Shown one piece after another: positions 9,171-16,772 of a DNA stretch of 64,000 nucleotides (positions are counted from its first letter, which is position 1; every line of letters begins with the position of its first letter). A program made the translations under genes and the position numbers. The stretch comes from Chloroflexota bacterium (lineage in GTDB: Bacteria > Chloroflexota > Limnocylindria > Limnocylindrales > CSP1-4): contig CAKKPP010000010.1 in the NCBI GenBank assembly GCA_919901745.1, forward strand, positions 1 to 64,000, in the 5' to 3' direction. Under the pieces are notes generated by a model, which worked only from the letters and a program-made list of their open reading frames with translations, was not told the DNA's origin and searched no databases.

Positions 9171-10124
9171 TCAGGGCGGCGGGGTGGCGGTGGCGTCCTC
9201 GAGGGCGAGCGCGAGGCGGCCACGCGCCTGCTCGATGGCAATGACCGCCTGGTTGAGGCCGCCGCGCGCGATCTCGGCCATGATCACGACCAGGCCCCGG
9301 GTGTCCGGCGGCAGGTTCGATCGTGCTGCTTTCTCGGCAGCGATTGCCGTCCGGATCTCCGGCGTGACCCGCCCACTGGACGCCCCCAGCAGCTCGTAGA
9401 GATGGCGGAGGGCCTCGTCGTACGTGCGATTTCGCTTGATCCACTCGTCGAGGATCGCCACGTCGGTTGTGTTGGCGAGCTGATCGCGGAGCGCCGTGGC
9501 ATCGTCGAGCATGACAAGGGCTCCGTCGATCGCGACGAGCGCTTCGGGATACCTGGCGGACCGGCCGAACTCCGCGCCGGCCGCGGTCGCCGGATCGTGG
9601 CCCTCGAGGAGCGCGGTCAGCCGCGCCGCAGCGAGGCTCCCGGCGGCCAGACGGGCCCACGCGCTGCTGAGATCGTCGGTCGCGTCGAGCGCGCCAACGA
9701 GGACGGCGTGCTGGGCCAGCGCCGCAGCCGAGATCCGGAGCTCCTGGTGGGGGCCCAGCCCCGGCAGGCCGCGGAGTCGGGTGCGCAGGGCGGACGATTC
9801 GGCCGCGATGCCGAGGGCAAGGACGGACCCCTGGTCCGTCGCAGCGGCGAGCGTCGCCTCATCGCGAGAGACCATCGCCGTGAGAGCGGTCCTTCCCAGC
9901 TCGCCCAGCGTCGCAACGGCGTCGGCAATCCCGGCGAGGTCGACGGCGGCCGCGTCGAGACTCGGTCGAACGGCGCTGTCGCCGGCCCAGGTCAACTCGG
10001 CTCTGGCAGGCGTCCCGGGCAGATGGGCCATCCCGGCCACGATCCCGGCCGATCCGAAGGCCAGGGCCGCCACGGCCAGGACCCACACGACGCCGAGCAC
10101 GATGCGGCGCCCGACAGTCCTCAC
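9171..10124 (-). CDS. membrane-anchored helical protein of unknown function
   Basis: A 317-residue protein with one N-terminal membrane helix (IVLGVVWVLAVAALAFG) and an Ala/Leu-rich, almost entirely helical extracytoplasmic part with no recognised motif or cysteine cluster. The start is taken as the GTG at 10124, six bases downstream of a TACGAT hexamer. Upstream ATGs at 10148 and 10193 would run into the divergent adenosine deaminase gene. It precedes pepA on the same strand with about 118 bases between them. I do not recognise the family; it may be lineage-specific. Confidence 0.6.
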   Translation of the reverse strand: MRTVGRRIVLGVVWVLAVAALAFGSAGIVAGMAHLPGTPARAELTWAGDSAVRPSLDAAAVDLAGIADAVATLGELGRTALTAMVSRDEATLAAATDQGSVLALGIAAESSALRTRLRGLPGLGPHQELRISAAALAQHAVLVGALDATDDLSSAWARLAAGSLAAARLTALLEGHDPATAAGAEFGRSARYPEALVAIDGALVMLDDATALRDQLANTTDVAILDEWIKRNRTYDEALRHLYELLGASSGRVTPEIRTAIAAEKAARSNLPPDTRGLVVIMAEIARGGLNQAVIAIEQARGRLALALEDATATPPP

Positions 10125-10130
10125 CGCCGC

Positions 10131-10140
10131 ATCGTAGCAT
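10131..10140. promoter_or_regulatory. bidirectional leaderless promoter core
   Basis: The 10-base core ATCGTAGCAT contains TAGCAT on the plus strand (10135-10140), six bases before the ATG at 10147. It also contains TACGAT on the minus strand (10131-10136), six bases before the GTG at 10124. The two hexamers overlap by two bases and only 22 bases separate the two start codons, leaving no room for ribosome binding sites. Confidence 0.65.
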
Positions 10141-10146
10141 CGAGCC

Positions 10147-11196
10147 ATGACGATCCCTGCCGCGGTCGAGCTCCAGATCGTCGAGATGCCCAAAGCGGAG
10201 CTCCACCTCCACCTCGACGGGTCGGTCCTGCTGGAAACGGCGCTCGAACTCGCCCGGACGCGCGGTGTGGACGCGCCGCGCGACGTCGACGGGATGCGAG
10301 CACGGCTTGTCGCGCCGCCGCGCTGTGTCGATCAGGCAGAGCTTCTGGGCGCCTTCGACCTGCCGATCGCGCTGCTCCAGGACGCGGAGGCGTTGTCGCG
10401 CGTCACCGAGGAGCTGGTCGTCGCGAAGGCGGCCGACGGTGTCCGCTACGTGGAGATCCGCTGGGGCCCGTTGCTCCACGTCGAGCGCGGGCTGGCGCTT
10501 GCCGACGGGATCGCGGCGGTGTGCGACGGCGCGGACCGCGGTGCTGCCGCGGTGGTGGAGTCCGGCGGTCGAATCGTCGTCCGGCTCATCTGCACCGCCC
10601 TGCGCTCCCACGACCCGGACGAGAACGTTCGACTCGCGGACGTGGCCGGCCGATTCCGCGATCGGGGCCTCGTCGGCTGGGACCTTGCCGGACGCGAGGC
10701 GGAGTTCCCCGACCCCCTCGTGCACGCGCGTGCCTTCGAGGTGGCGCGGGCCGGCGGCCTGCGGATCACGCTGCACGCCGGCGAGTGGGGCGGCGCGGCG
10801 CAGGTGCGGCGTGCGCTTGCGCTGGAGCCGGAGCGGATCGCCCACGGTCCCGGAGCGATCGACGATTCGTCGCTCGTCGCCGAGTTGATCGCCCGAAACG
10901 TGACCCTCGACCTGTGCCCCACCTCCAACGTCCAGGCCGCCATTGTCCGGTCCCTTGCCGGCCATCCCCTCGCCCGTCTCCACCGCGCAGGCGTGCCGGT
11001 CACGCTGTCGACCGACGACCTCACGGTCTCGGACGTCACGCTGTCGGAGGAGTACCGGCGCGCCGTCGCCGAGATCGGCCTGACGCCGGCCGAACTCTGG
11101 GCGATCAACCGCCACGCCCTCGACGTCGCGTTTGCCGACGAGGCGACGTTGCGACCCGTGCGGGCCGCCTTCGACTCGTGGGCGAAGCAATCGTGA
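10147..11196 (+). CDS. add: adenosine deaminase
   Basis: Deaminates adenosine (or a related amino-purine) to inosine in purine salvage. The 349-residue protein has zinc ligands in HLHLDG (H20, H22, D24), the HAGEWGG motif mid-protein with the catalytic Glu, the ERIAHGPGAI block and the STDDLTVSD motif near the C-terminus, all in canonical order. Its stop overlaps the ATG of the double acetyltransferase gene (TGATG), so the two are translationally coupled. Expression appears to be from a leaderless promoter shared with the divergent gene. Substrate could also be a modified purine; family assignment is firm. Confidence 0.9.
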   Translation: MTIPAAVELQIVEMPKAELHLHLDGSVLLETALELARTRGVDAPRDVDGMRARLVAPPRCVDQAELLGAFDLPIALLQDAEALSRVTEELVVAKAADGVRYVEIRWGPLLHVERGLALADGIAAVCDGADRGAAAVVESGGRIVVRLICTALRSHDPDENVRLADVAGRFRDRGLVGWDLAGREAEFPDPLVHARAFEVARAGGLRITLHAGEWGGAAQVRRALALEPERIAHGPGAIDDSSLVAELIARNVTLDLCPTSNVQAAIVRSLAGHPLARLHRAGVPVTLSTDDLTVSDVTLSEEYRRAVAEIGLTPAELWAINRHALDVAFADEATLRPVRAAFDSWAKQS

Positions 11197-12239
11197 TGAA
11201 GTCTGCCCAGGCGTTCACGCCGATCCGGACCGCGCGTCTCCTGATCCGCGCGGTCACCACCGATGACGCCGCGTCGCTGGCCGCGCGTCGCAGCGACCCG
11301 GAGGTCGCGCGCTACCAGAGCTGGACGATCCCCTATCCGCTCGAGCGCGCCGAGGCGGTGGTCACGCAGGTCGCGGCGATGGATGGTCCGGCCAACGACG
11401 CGTGGTGGATGGCGATCGTCTGCGACCCCGATACGGGCGAGGTCTTCGGTGACGTGGTGACCATGCTCACCTGTGAGGGCCATGCCGCCGAGGTCGGCTA
11501 CACGTTCTTCCGCGAGCATTGGGGCAAGGGCTATGCGGTGGAGGCCGTCGAGGCGCTCATCGTCCACCTGCTCGCGGAGCTCCATGTGACCCGCGTGTTC
11601 GGAAGGTTGGACCCCGCCAATCCTGCCTCGGCGATGGTCATGGAGCGCTGCGGGCTCCTGTTCGAAGGCCATACGCGGTCCTCGTTCTGGGTGGGCGACG
11701 AGGCATCGGACGACTGGATCTACGGCATGACCCGTCCCGACTGGGAGGCGTGGCGCTCGCGACCCAGGACGCCGCCGAAGGATGTCCGGCTGGTCGAGGT
11801 GACCGTCGAGAACGAGCGAATCGTCTCGGTGCTGAAGACGCACAGGACGCAGGAGGCGTTCGTCGCCCCGATGGGCAGGTCCTTCACCGACGCGCTGTTC
11901 CCTCAGGTCGTCGATGGAGCGCCGGTCGTCCCCTGGCTGCGTGCGATCGAGGCCGACGGCGTGATCGTCGGGTTCGTGATGCTCGCGCTTCGGACGGAGC
12001 ACCATCCCGAACCATACCTGTGGCGGCTGCTCGTCGACCGCCTGCACCAGCGTCGCGGCATCGGCGGTCGGGCCCTCGCCCTCATCGAGGATGAGGTCCG
12101 GGCCATGGGCGATCGCACCCTGCTGGTCAGCTGGGGCGAGGGCAAGGGGTCGCCGCGGCCGTTCTACCTCGCCCACGGCTTCGAACCCACGGGCCGCGTG
12201 ATCGACGAGGAAACGGAAGGGCGCAAGCCCCTGGCTTGA
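11196..12239 (+). CDS. tandem GNAT N-acetyltransferase
   Basis: A 347-residue fusion of two GNAT domains. The first (about 1-180) is of the RimJ/RimL type (TARLLIRAVTTDDA, EVGYTFFREHWGKGYAVEA, RVFGRLDPANPASAMVMERCG). The second (about 190-347) is a standard GNAT (LLVDRLHQRRGIGGRALALI as acetyl-CoA loop, YLAHGFEPTGR). The join is a short linker near RTPPKDVRLVEV. The start ATG shares its A with the adenosine deaminase stop. A GTG 17 bases upstream is possible. Substrates unknown; similar two-domain GNATs are often linked to small-molecule detoxification. Confidence 0.82.
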   Translation: MKSAQAFTPIRTARLLIRAVTTDDAASLAARRSDPEVARYQSWTIPYPLERAEAVVTQVAAMDGPANDAWWMAIVCDPDTGEVFGDVVTMLTCEGHAAEVGYTFFREHWGKGYAVEAVEALIVHLLAELHVTRVFGRLDPANPASAMVMERCGLLFEGHTRSSFWVGDEASDDWIYGMTRPDWEAWRSRPRTPPKDVRLVEVTVENERIVSVLKTHRTQEAFVAPMGRSFTDALFPQVVDGAPVVPWLRAIEADGVIVGFVMLALRTEHHPEPYLWRLLVDRLHQRRGIGGRALALIEDEVRAMGDRTLLVSWGEGKGSPRPFYLAHGFEPTGRVIDEETEGRKPLA

Positions 12240-12300
12240 CCAGACCGCTTCCGGATCGCGCCGAGACGGACGGCACGGGCCGGCATGGCAAGATGCCGCC

Positions 12301-13668
12301 GTGATCTCGTCAATCGGTGTCGATCTGGATCGCGTCGCCGCGCTGGAGCGCGAAGAGACCGCGCGGTTCGTCAGCGAGCGGCCACGTTCGATGGCCCTCC
12401 TCGAGCGCTCCCGCCGCACCATGCCGCGCGGCGTCCCGATGGCCTGGATGGACGACCTGTACGAGCATCCGCCGGTCTTCGCCGACCGGGGCGAGGGCGC
12501 CCACTTCACCGACGTCGACGGACACACCTACCTCGACATGTACATCGCGGACATGAGCGGCTTCTGCGGCCATGCCCCGCCAGCCGTCGTCGAGGCGGTC
12601 GCGCGCCGGATGGCGCTCGGCAACCACTTCCTCCTCCCAGGCGAGGATGCCATCGCTGTCGCGGAGCACCTCGTCGAGCGATATGGCATGCCGCAATGGC
12701 AGTTCACGCTCAGCGCCACGCAGGCGAACACCGAGGTCATCCGGCTCGCTCGGCAGGCCACGGGTCGTGAGGTCATCGTCCTGTTCGACGGGAAGTACCA
12801 CGGCCACGGCGACGCCACCCTCGTGGTCCTCGATGACGGCGAGATCGTCGCGGAGGAGAGCGGGCTTCCGCCCTGGGTGACCCGCGATGCGCGGATCGTC
12901 CAGTTCAACGACATCGCCGCGCTCGAAGCCGCGCTGGCGCCACGCGACGTTGCCCTCGTGATGACCGAGCCGGTCATGACGAACGCGGGCGTCATCCGGC
13001 CCGACCCCGGATTCCACGAGGCGTTGCGACGGCTCAGCCGTGTCGCCGGCACACTGCTCGCGATCGACGAGACGCATTCGCTCGTGGGCGCGTACGGCGG
13101 CTTCACGCGCGAATTCGGGCTCGAACCGGACCTGTTGACGATCGGCAAGTCGATCGCGGCAGGTGTCCCGCTCGGCGCCTACGGCATGACGGGGGCGGTC
13201 GCCGCGCTCATCACGCCACCGGATGAGGCCTTCGTTGTCATGGGCGTGCCGGTCGCCGAGATGGCGCTCGGCGGCACCCTGTTCGCCAACGCGCTGTCGA
13301 TGGCCGCCGGTCGCGCGGCCCTGCTCGACGTCCTCACGCCCGGGGCCTTTGAGCGCGCGCGGGCGCTCGGTTCGCGGATGGCGGACGGCCTCGAGGCGGC
13401 CATTCGCGCCGCCGGCCTGCCGTGGAGCGTGGCCAGGATGGGGCCGCACGCCTACTACAGCTTTGCCCCCACCCCGGCCGGGAATGCGATCGAATCGCGG
13501 GCCAACGACCACCCCGGCCTGCGTGCGTTCATGCGCGTCTGGATGGCCAACCGTGGCATCTGGGAATCCGGCTGGTGGCTCGGCCCGACGGTCTCGCTCG
13601 CCCACACCGCCGACGACATCGACCTGTACGTGGAGCGCTTCGCGGAGTGTCTCGAAGCGATCAGCTGA
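12301..13668 (+). CDS. class III PLP-dependent aminotransferase (GSA-aminomutase-like)
   Basis: A 455-residue fold-type I enzyme. It shows the PLP phosphate and ring contacts (SATQANTEVIRLAR, FDGKYHGHGDATLV), LLAIDETHSLVGAYGG with the ring-binding Asp, and the Schiff-base lysine in TIGKSIAAGVPLGAYG. The order resembles glutamate-1-semialdehyde aminomutase and related aminotransferases, but no haem genes are nearby and residues 1-60 are atypical, so the substrate is open. The GTG start has CAAGAT six bases upstream, a weak form of the leaderless motif. Its 3' end overlaps the convergent phosphatase gene by 8 bases. Confidence 0.8.
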   Translation: MISSIGVDLDRVAALEREETARFVSERPRSMALLERSRRTMPRGVPMAWMDDLYEHPPVFADRGEGAHFTDVDGHTYLDMYIADMSGFCGHAPPAVVEAVARRMALGNHFLLPGEDAIAVAEHLVERYGMPQWQFTLSATQANTEVIRLARQATGREVIVLFDGKYHGHGDATLVVLDDGEIVAEESGLPPWVTRDARIVQFNDIAALEAALAPRDVALVMTEPVMTNAGVIRPDPGFHEALRRLSRVAGTLLAIDETHSLVGAYGGFTREFGLEPDLLTIGKSIAAGVPLGAYGMTGAVAALITPPDEAFVVMGVPVAEMALGGTLFANALSMAAGRAALLDVLTPGAFERARALGSRMADGLEAAIRAAGLPWSVARMGPHAYYSFAPTPAGNAIESRANDHPGLRAFMRVWMANRGIWESGWWLGPTVSLAHTADDIDLYVERFAECLEAIS

Positions 13669-14509
13669 CCGCGCTGGCCATCGACTGCAGGATCGCCGCC
13701 AGCTCGGCGGCATCGTGGGCAACCGCGTCGGGCCGTTCGTCGGCGGGGAGGGCGTCGTGCTGCTCGCGCGTCGAGACCCCGGTCAGCATGAGGATCGCCC
13801 GCGCCCCGGCGGCGTGGGCCGCGGCGATGTCGGTGTCGAGGCCGTCGCCGATCATCACCGCGTCGCTCGCACGGCGCCCGACTGTCGCAGCCGCGACCTC
13901 GAGGAGGTGCGGGCCGGGCTTGCCGATGACATCGGGGATTGCCTGCGCGGCGGCCTCGACCGCGGCGACGATGCTCCCGGCTCCCGGTCGCAACCCGCGC
14001 TCGGTGGGATAGATGGGGTCCCGATTCGTGGCGATGAAGCGGGCACCGGAGCGGATGCAGTCGGCCGCCACGGCCAGGCGCAGGTACGTGATCTGCGGGT
14101 CCAGGCCGACCACCACGACGTCCGGGGCGCCGGCGGCCTCCCAGCCGCTGATCCCCTCCTGCGCCATCCGTGTCGCCGCGTGGCCCGCCGTCACCACGTC
14201 CAGCCCGACGTCGCGCAGCTCGCGCTCCAGGCCGCTGGCCCCCAGCGCGAGGACGCGCCGCGCGGCCGGATGGTGCTCGCGGATGTGGAGGGCGGTGGCG
14301 CGTGGCGCGGACACGACACGATCGGCAGTCACCGGCGCACCCATGCCGGCAAGCCGGGTGACGTAGTCGGCGCGGTAATGCATCGAGTTGTTCGTGACGT
14401 AGACGACGTCATCGCCGAGCGCGGCGCGAGCGGCGAGCACCGCGGCGACGCCCGGGACGGGTTCGCTACCGCGATAGACGACGCCGTCAAGATCGACGAG
14501 GAGGAGCAT
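13661..14509 (-). CDS. HAD-IIA sugar/nucleotide phosphatase (NagD-like)
   Basis: A 282-residue HAD hydrolase: motif I LLVDLDGVVYRG at the N-terminus with the nucleophile and general-acid Asp, motif II VTNNS, the C2-type cap, motif III lysine in VIGKPGPHLL, and motif IV VMIGDGLDTDI near residue 215. This is the HAD-IIA architecture shared by NagD, pyridoxal phosphatase and nitrophenyl phosphatase-like enzymes. Substrate unknown. Start ATG follows TACGAT-N7 and lacks a Shine-Dalgarno. Its promoter faces away from the NYN gene, whose own TACGAT lies 6 bases further on. Confidence 0.82.
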   Translation of the reverse strand: MLLLVDLDGVVYRGSEPVPGVAAVLAARAALGDDVVYVTNNSMHYRADYVTRLAGMGAPVTADRVVSAPRATALHIREHHPAARRVLALGASGLERELRDVGLDVVTAGHAATRMAQEGISGWEAAGAPDVVVVGLDPQITYLRLAVAADCIRSGARFIATNRDPIYPTERGLRPGAGSIVAAVEAAAQAIPDVIGKPGPHLLEVAAATVGRRASDAVMIGDGLDTDIAAAHAAGARAILMLTGVSTREQHDALPADERPDAVAHDAAELAAILQSMASAVS

Positions 14510-14516
14510 GGCTCCG

Positions 14517-14534
14517 ATCGTAGCCGGTTACGAT
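14517..14534. promoter_or_regulatory. divergent leaderless promoter pair
   Basis: Minus-strand TACGAT (14517-14522) lies 7 bases before the ATG at 14509. Plus-strand TACGAT (14529-14534) lies 6 bases before the GTG at 14541. The starts are 31 bases apart, too close for separate leadered promoters. Confidence 0.6.
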
Positions 14535-14540
14535 GATCCG

Positions 14541-15209
14541 GTGACCCCCAGCGGACCCGCACGTCCCTCGCGTCCCTCGCGTCCCGCCGACCCCCTCGCC
14601 CAGACGGAGCTGCTGCTGGTCGACGCCACCAATCTCGCCCATGTGCTGGCCCGGGCGTCCGGCGGGGCGACGGCGGTGGCGCTGGTGGCCAGGATTCGCA
14701 GCCTGATCCCGCCGGCCGTGACGATCGAGCTGGTGTTCGACGGCGCTGCGGAACCGGGGATGCGCGGCATCCGCATCGCCTCGGGGGTGACGGTCCGCTA
14801 CGGCGGCCGCCAGAGCGCGGACGCGGTCATCGTCGAACGAGTGACCGCGGAAGCCAGGAACGCGGGGCCGGTAGGTGCGGCAGCCATCCTCGTCGTCACC
14901 GACGCTCGCGAACTGCGCGACCTTGTCCGCGTCCGCGGTGCGCGCACGGCCGGCGCCTCGTGGCTCGCGTCGCGCCTCGATCGTTCGGGGCTGGCTGCGC
15001 CGGCGGCCGTCGGAAATCCGCGCCCGCCGGCTCCGTCCACCGGCTCAGGCCACGACCGCGGCCGCGGCAACGACGACGGCCGGGACGTCGACGGCGAAGG
15101 CGACGGCGATGAGAACGCACGACCGGGATGGAAAGCGGGGCGCGGCGCGACCACGAAACGCGGGAATCCGCGACGCAAAGCCCGTGGCGCGAGGCGACCA
15201 CCGGGATAG
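14541..15209 (+). CDS. NYN-domain (YacP/Rae1-like) RNA-processing protein
   Basis: A 222-residue protein. Residues about 25-155 match the NYN/PIN-like nuclease fold: LLLVDATNLAHVL with the first acidic residue, VELVFDG-type strand (IELVFDGAAEPG), RQSADAVIVE with the central Asp, and VVTDARELRD with the last. The C-terminal 65 residues are disordered and very Gly/Asp/Arg rich, ending in a basic stretch likely to bind RNA. The start is placed at the GTG at 14541 by the TACGAT-N6 rule; the open frame to 14508 is not used. It probably cleaves RNA at the ribosome or processes structured RNA, by analogy only. Confidence 0.72.
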   Translation: MTPSGPARPSRPSRPADPLAQTELLLVDATNLAHVLARASGGATAVALVARIRSLIPPAVTIELVFDGAAEPGMRGIRIASGVTVRYGGRQSADAVIVERVTAEARNAGPVGAAAILVVTDARELRDLVRVRGARTAGASWLASRLDRSGLAAPAAVGNPRPPAPSTGSGHDRGRGNDDGRDVDGEGDGDENARPGWKAGRGATTKRGNPRRKARGARRPPG

Positions 15210-15232
15210 CGCTCGGGAGCGGCGACCCCTGC

Positions 15233-15238
15233 TACGAT
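15233..15238 (+). promoter_or_regulatory. -10 element TACGAT for the leaderless start at 15245
   Basis: TACGAT followed by GCGCCC and then GTG at 15245. The sequence is nearly identical in layout to the one at 14529, and there is no ribosome binding site. Confidence 0.6.
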
Positions 15239-15244
15239 GCGCCC

Positions 15245-15721
15245 GTGATCGACGCCCTTCAGAACCTCTGGCACCAGATCCTCGACGTCCTGAGCCTCTT
15301 CATCATCCCGGACTGGGGCGAGGTGATCAACCTCATCCCGCTGCTCCTGCTCGCCGGCCTGATCGGCCCGTTGCTCACGATCGCCGCCCTGGTCTGGTTC
15401 GTCTATGCGGTGCGCCGCCCGCGGACGGGCGTCCAGATCCTCGAGGGCCCGGATCGCGCCCAAATTGGCGCCGACGGGCAGCCGATCTTCCCCACCGCCG
15501 AGCCGTACTGTCACCGTGATGCGCTCATCTACCCGGCGGGGGCAACCCACTGCGACGAGTGCCGCGACGACCTCCTGGTGCGCTGTCCGAAATGCTCGGT
15601 CGGTCGCGTCGCCACGATGGCCGCCTGTGGCAACTGCGGGCTGGAACTCAACCTGAAGGCCCGGGTCCGGACGGTCTCGCGGATCGCCGGTCCCCCACCG
15701 GGTGGAGCCGCAATCGCCTGA
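15245..15721 (+). CDS. membrane protein with C-terminal zinc ribbons
   Basis: A 158-residue protein. An N-terminal amphipathic stretch and one or two membrane helices (LIPLLLLAGLIGPLLTIAAL then VWFVYAV) are followed by a cytosolic zinc-binding region. That region has a single CHRD cysteine and three CxxC pairs (CDEC, CPKC, CGNC). The start is taken from the TACGAT-N6-GTG signal, which removes 39 residues from the longest open frame. Zinc-ribbon membrane proteins of this type are common and uncharacterised. It lies between the NYN gene and ccsA on the same strand. Confidence 0.68.
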   Translation: MIDALQNLWHQILDVLSLFIIPDWGEVINLIPLLLLAGLIGPLLTIAALVWFVYAVRRPRTGVQILEGPDRAQIGADGQPIFPTAEPYCHRDALIYPAGATHCDECRDDLLVRCPKCSVGRVATMAACGNCGLELNLKARVRTVSRIAGPPPGGAAIA

Positions 15722-15793
15722 CCGCCCGGTCGCGGGCGCCGGTCCCGCGGCCGTGGCACCAGCAAGACCCAACCGAGCGTCCACGAGGAACAC

Positions 15794-16735
15794 ATGGAAA
15801 GCGCGTCCCTGGCCCTGTTCGCCGTCGGCTCCATCCTCCTCGCGCTCGGCTTCGCGGCGCACGTTGGGCACTCCGTGCTCCTGGCGAACGGCCGCCGCGC
15901 GCTGGCCCTCGCCGTCGCGCGACAGGAGCCGGCCTTTGCCGGAGCGGTTTCGGGATCGTTTGTGACGGCGCGCGCGGCGGCAACCGAGGCCTCCGCGGCG
16001 TCCATCAGCGGTGCATCGAGCCCGCTCTCGGGGGCCGCCCTGTGGACGACCGTCGCCGCCACGCTGGTCATCGGCGCGTCGCTGCTCCTCCGGGCGATCG
16101 TCGTCCAGCGCGGACCATGGGGCAACCTCTTCGAGTTCAGCGTCGCCTTCGGCTTCTCGATCGTCGTCGGCTACCTGGTCCTCGGGCGTCGATTCCCGAT
16201 CCGCTCGATCGGCTTCATCCCCGTCGGAGTCGCCTTCGCCCTGATCCTCTACGCCTCGAGCCTGCCGTCGCCCATCGAGCCGCTCGTGCCGGCGCTGCAG
16301 AACGCGCCGCTGCTGACGATCCACGTCGGGCTCGCCGTCATCAGCTACGGCATCTTCGCGACGAGCTTTGCCGCGGGGATCGGCTATCTCATCCAGGGAA
16401 CCGGCGACCGGTTCGCCTGGCTGCCCGGCCATCGCGTGCTGGATGCCCTCGCCTACCGGGCCGTGGTGATCGGCTTTCCGATCTTTGCCACGATGATCAT
16501 CCTGGGGTCGTGGTGGGCGGCCATCGCCTGGTCGCGCTACTGGGGCTGGGACCCCAAGGAGACCGCGGCGCTCGTGACCTGGCTGACCTACGCGATCTAT
16601 CTCCACGCCCGCAACCAGCGCTCGTGGGCCGGCCGGCCCGCGGCCCTGCTGCTCGTGATCGGCTTCGTGATGGTCCTCGTGACCTATTCGGGGTCGCTCT
16701 GGTTCAGCGGCCTCCACGCCTACAGCGGCCTCTAG
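15794..16735 (+). CDS. ccsA: cytochrome c biogenesis protein CcsA/ResC
   Basis: Haem-handling membrane subunit of system II cytochrome c maturation. The 313-residue protein has about eight helices and the tryptophan-rich WWD haem-binding motif, here WWAAIAWSRYWGWDPKET near residue 240, plus conserved histidines in the periplasm-facing loops. The partner CcsB/ResB is not in the window. The loop around residues 50-85 is Ala/Ser rich and longer than usual. A GAGG is present before the ATG. Neighbour to a cupredoxin chain on the opposite strand, consistent with a respiratory theme. Confidence 0.88.
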   Translation: MESASLALFAVGSILLALGFAAHVGHSVLLANGRRALALAVARQEPAFAGAVSGSFVTARAAATEASAASISGASSPLSGAALWTTVAATLVIGASLLLRAIVVQRGPWGNLFEFSVAFGFSIVVGYLVLGRRFPIRSIGFIPVGVAFALILYASSLPSPIEPLVPALQNAPLLTIHVGLAVISYGIFATSFAAGIGYLIQGTGDRFAWLPGHRVLDALAYRAVVIGFPIFATMIILGSWWAAIAWSRYWGWDPKETAALVTWLTYAIYLHARNQRSWAGRPAALLLVIGFVMVLVTYSGSLWFSGLHAYSGL

Positions 16736-16752
16736 CCCCGCCGCGGGTCGCA

Positions 16753-16768
16753 GGCCCCCTCGAGGGCC
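16753..16768. terminator. hairpin between convergent ccsA and cupredoxin genes
   Basis: GGCCC (16753-16757) pairs with GGGCC (16764-16768) around CCTCGA, with further pairing possible in the loop. It sits between two convergent stops, where a bidirectional terminator is expected. Confidence 0.45.
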
Positions 16769-16772
16769 GGCG

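Noticed and set aside
8895-11195. Extension of the double-GNAT frame by 767 codons upstream
   Set aside because: Low-complexity Arg-rich sequence overlapping pepA and add; the real start is the ATG at 11196.
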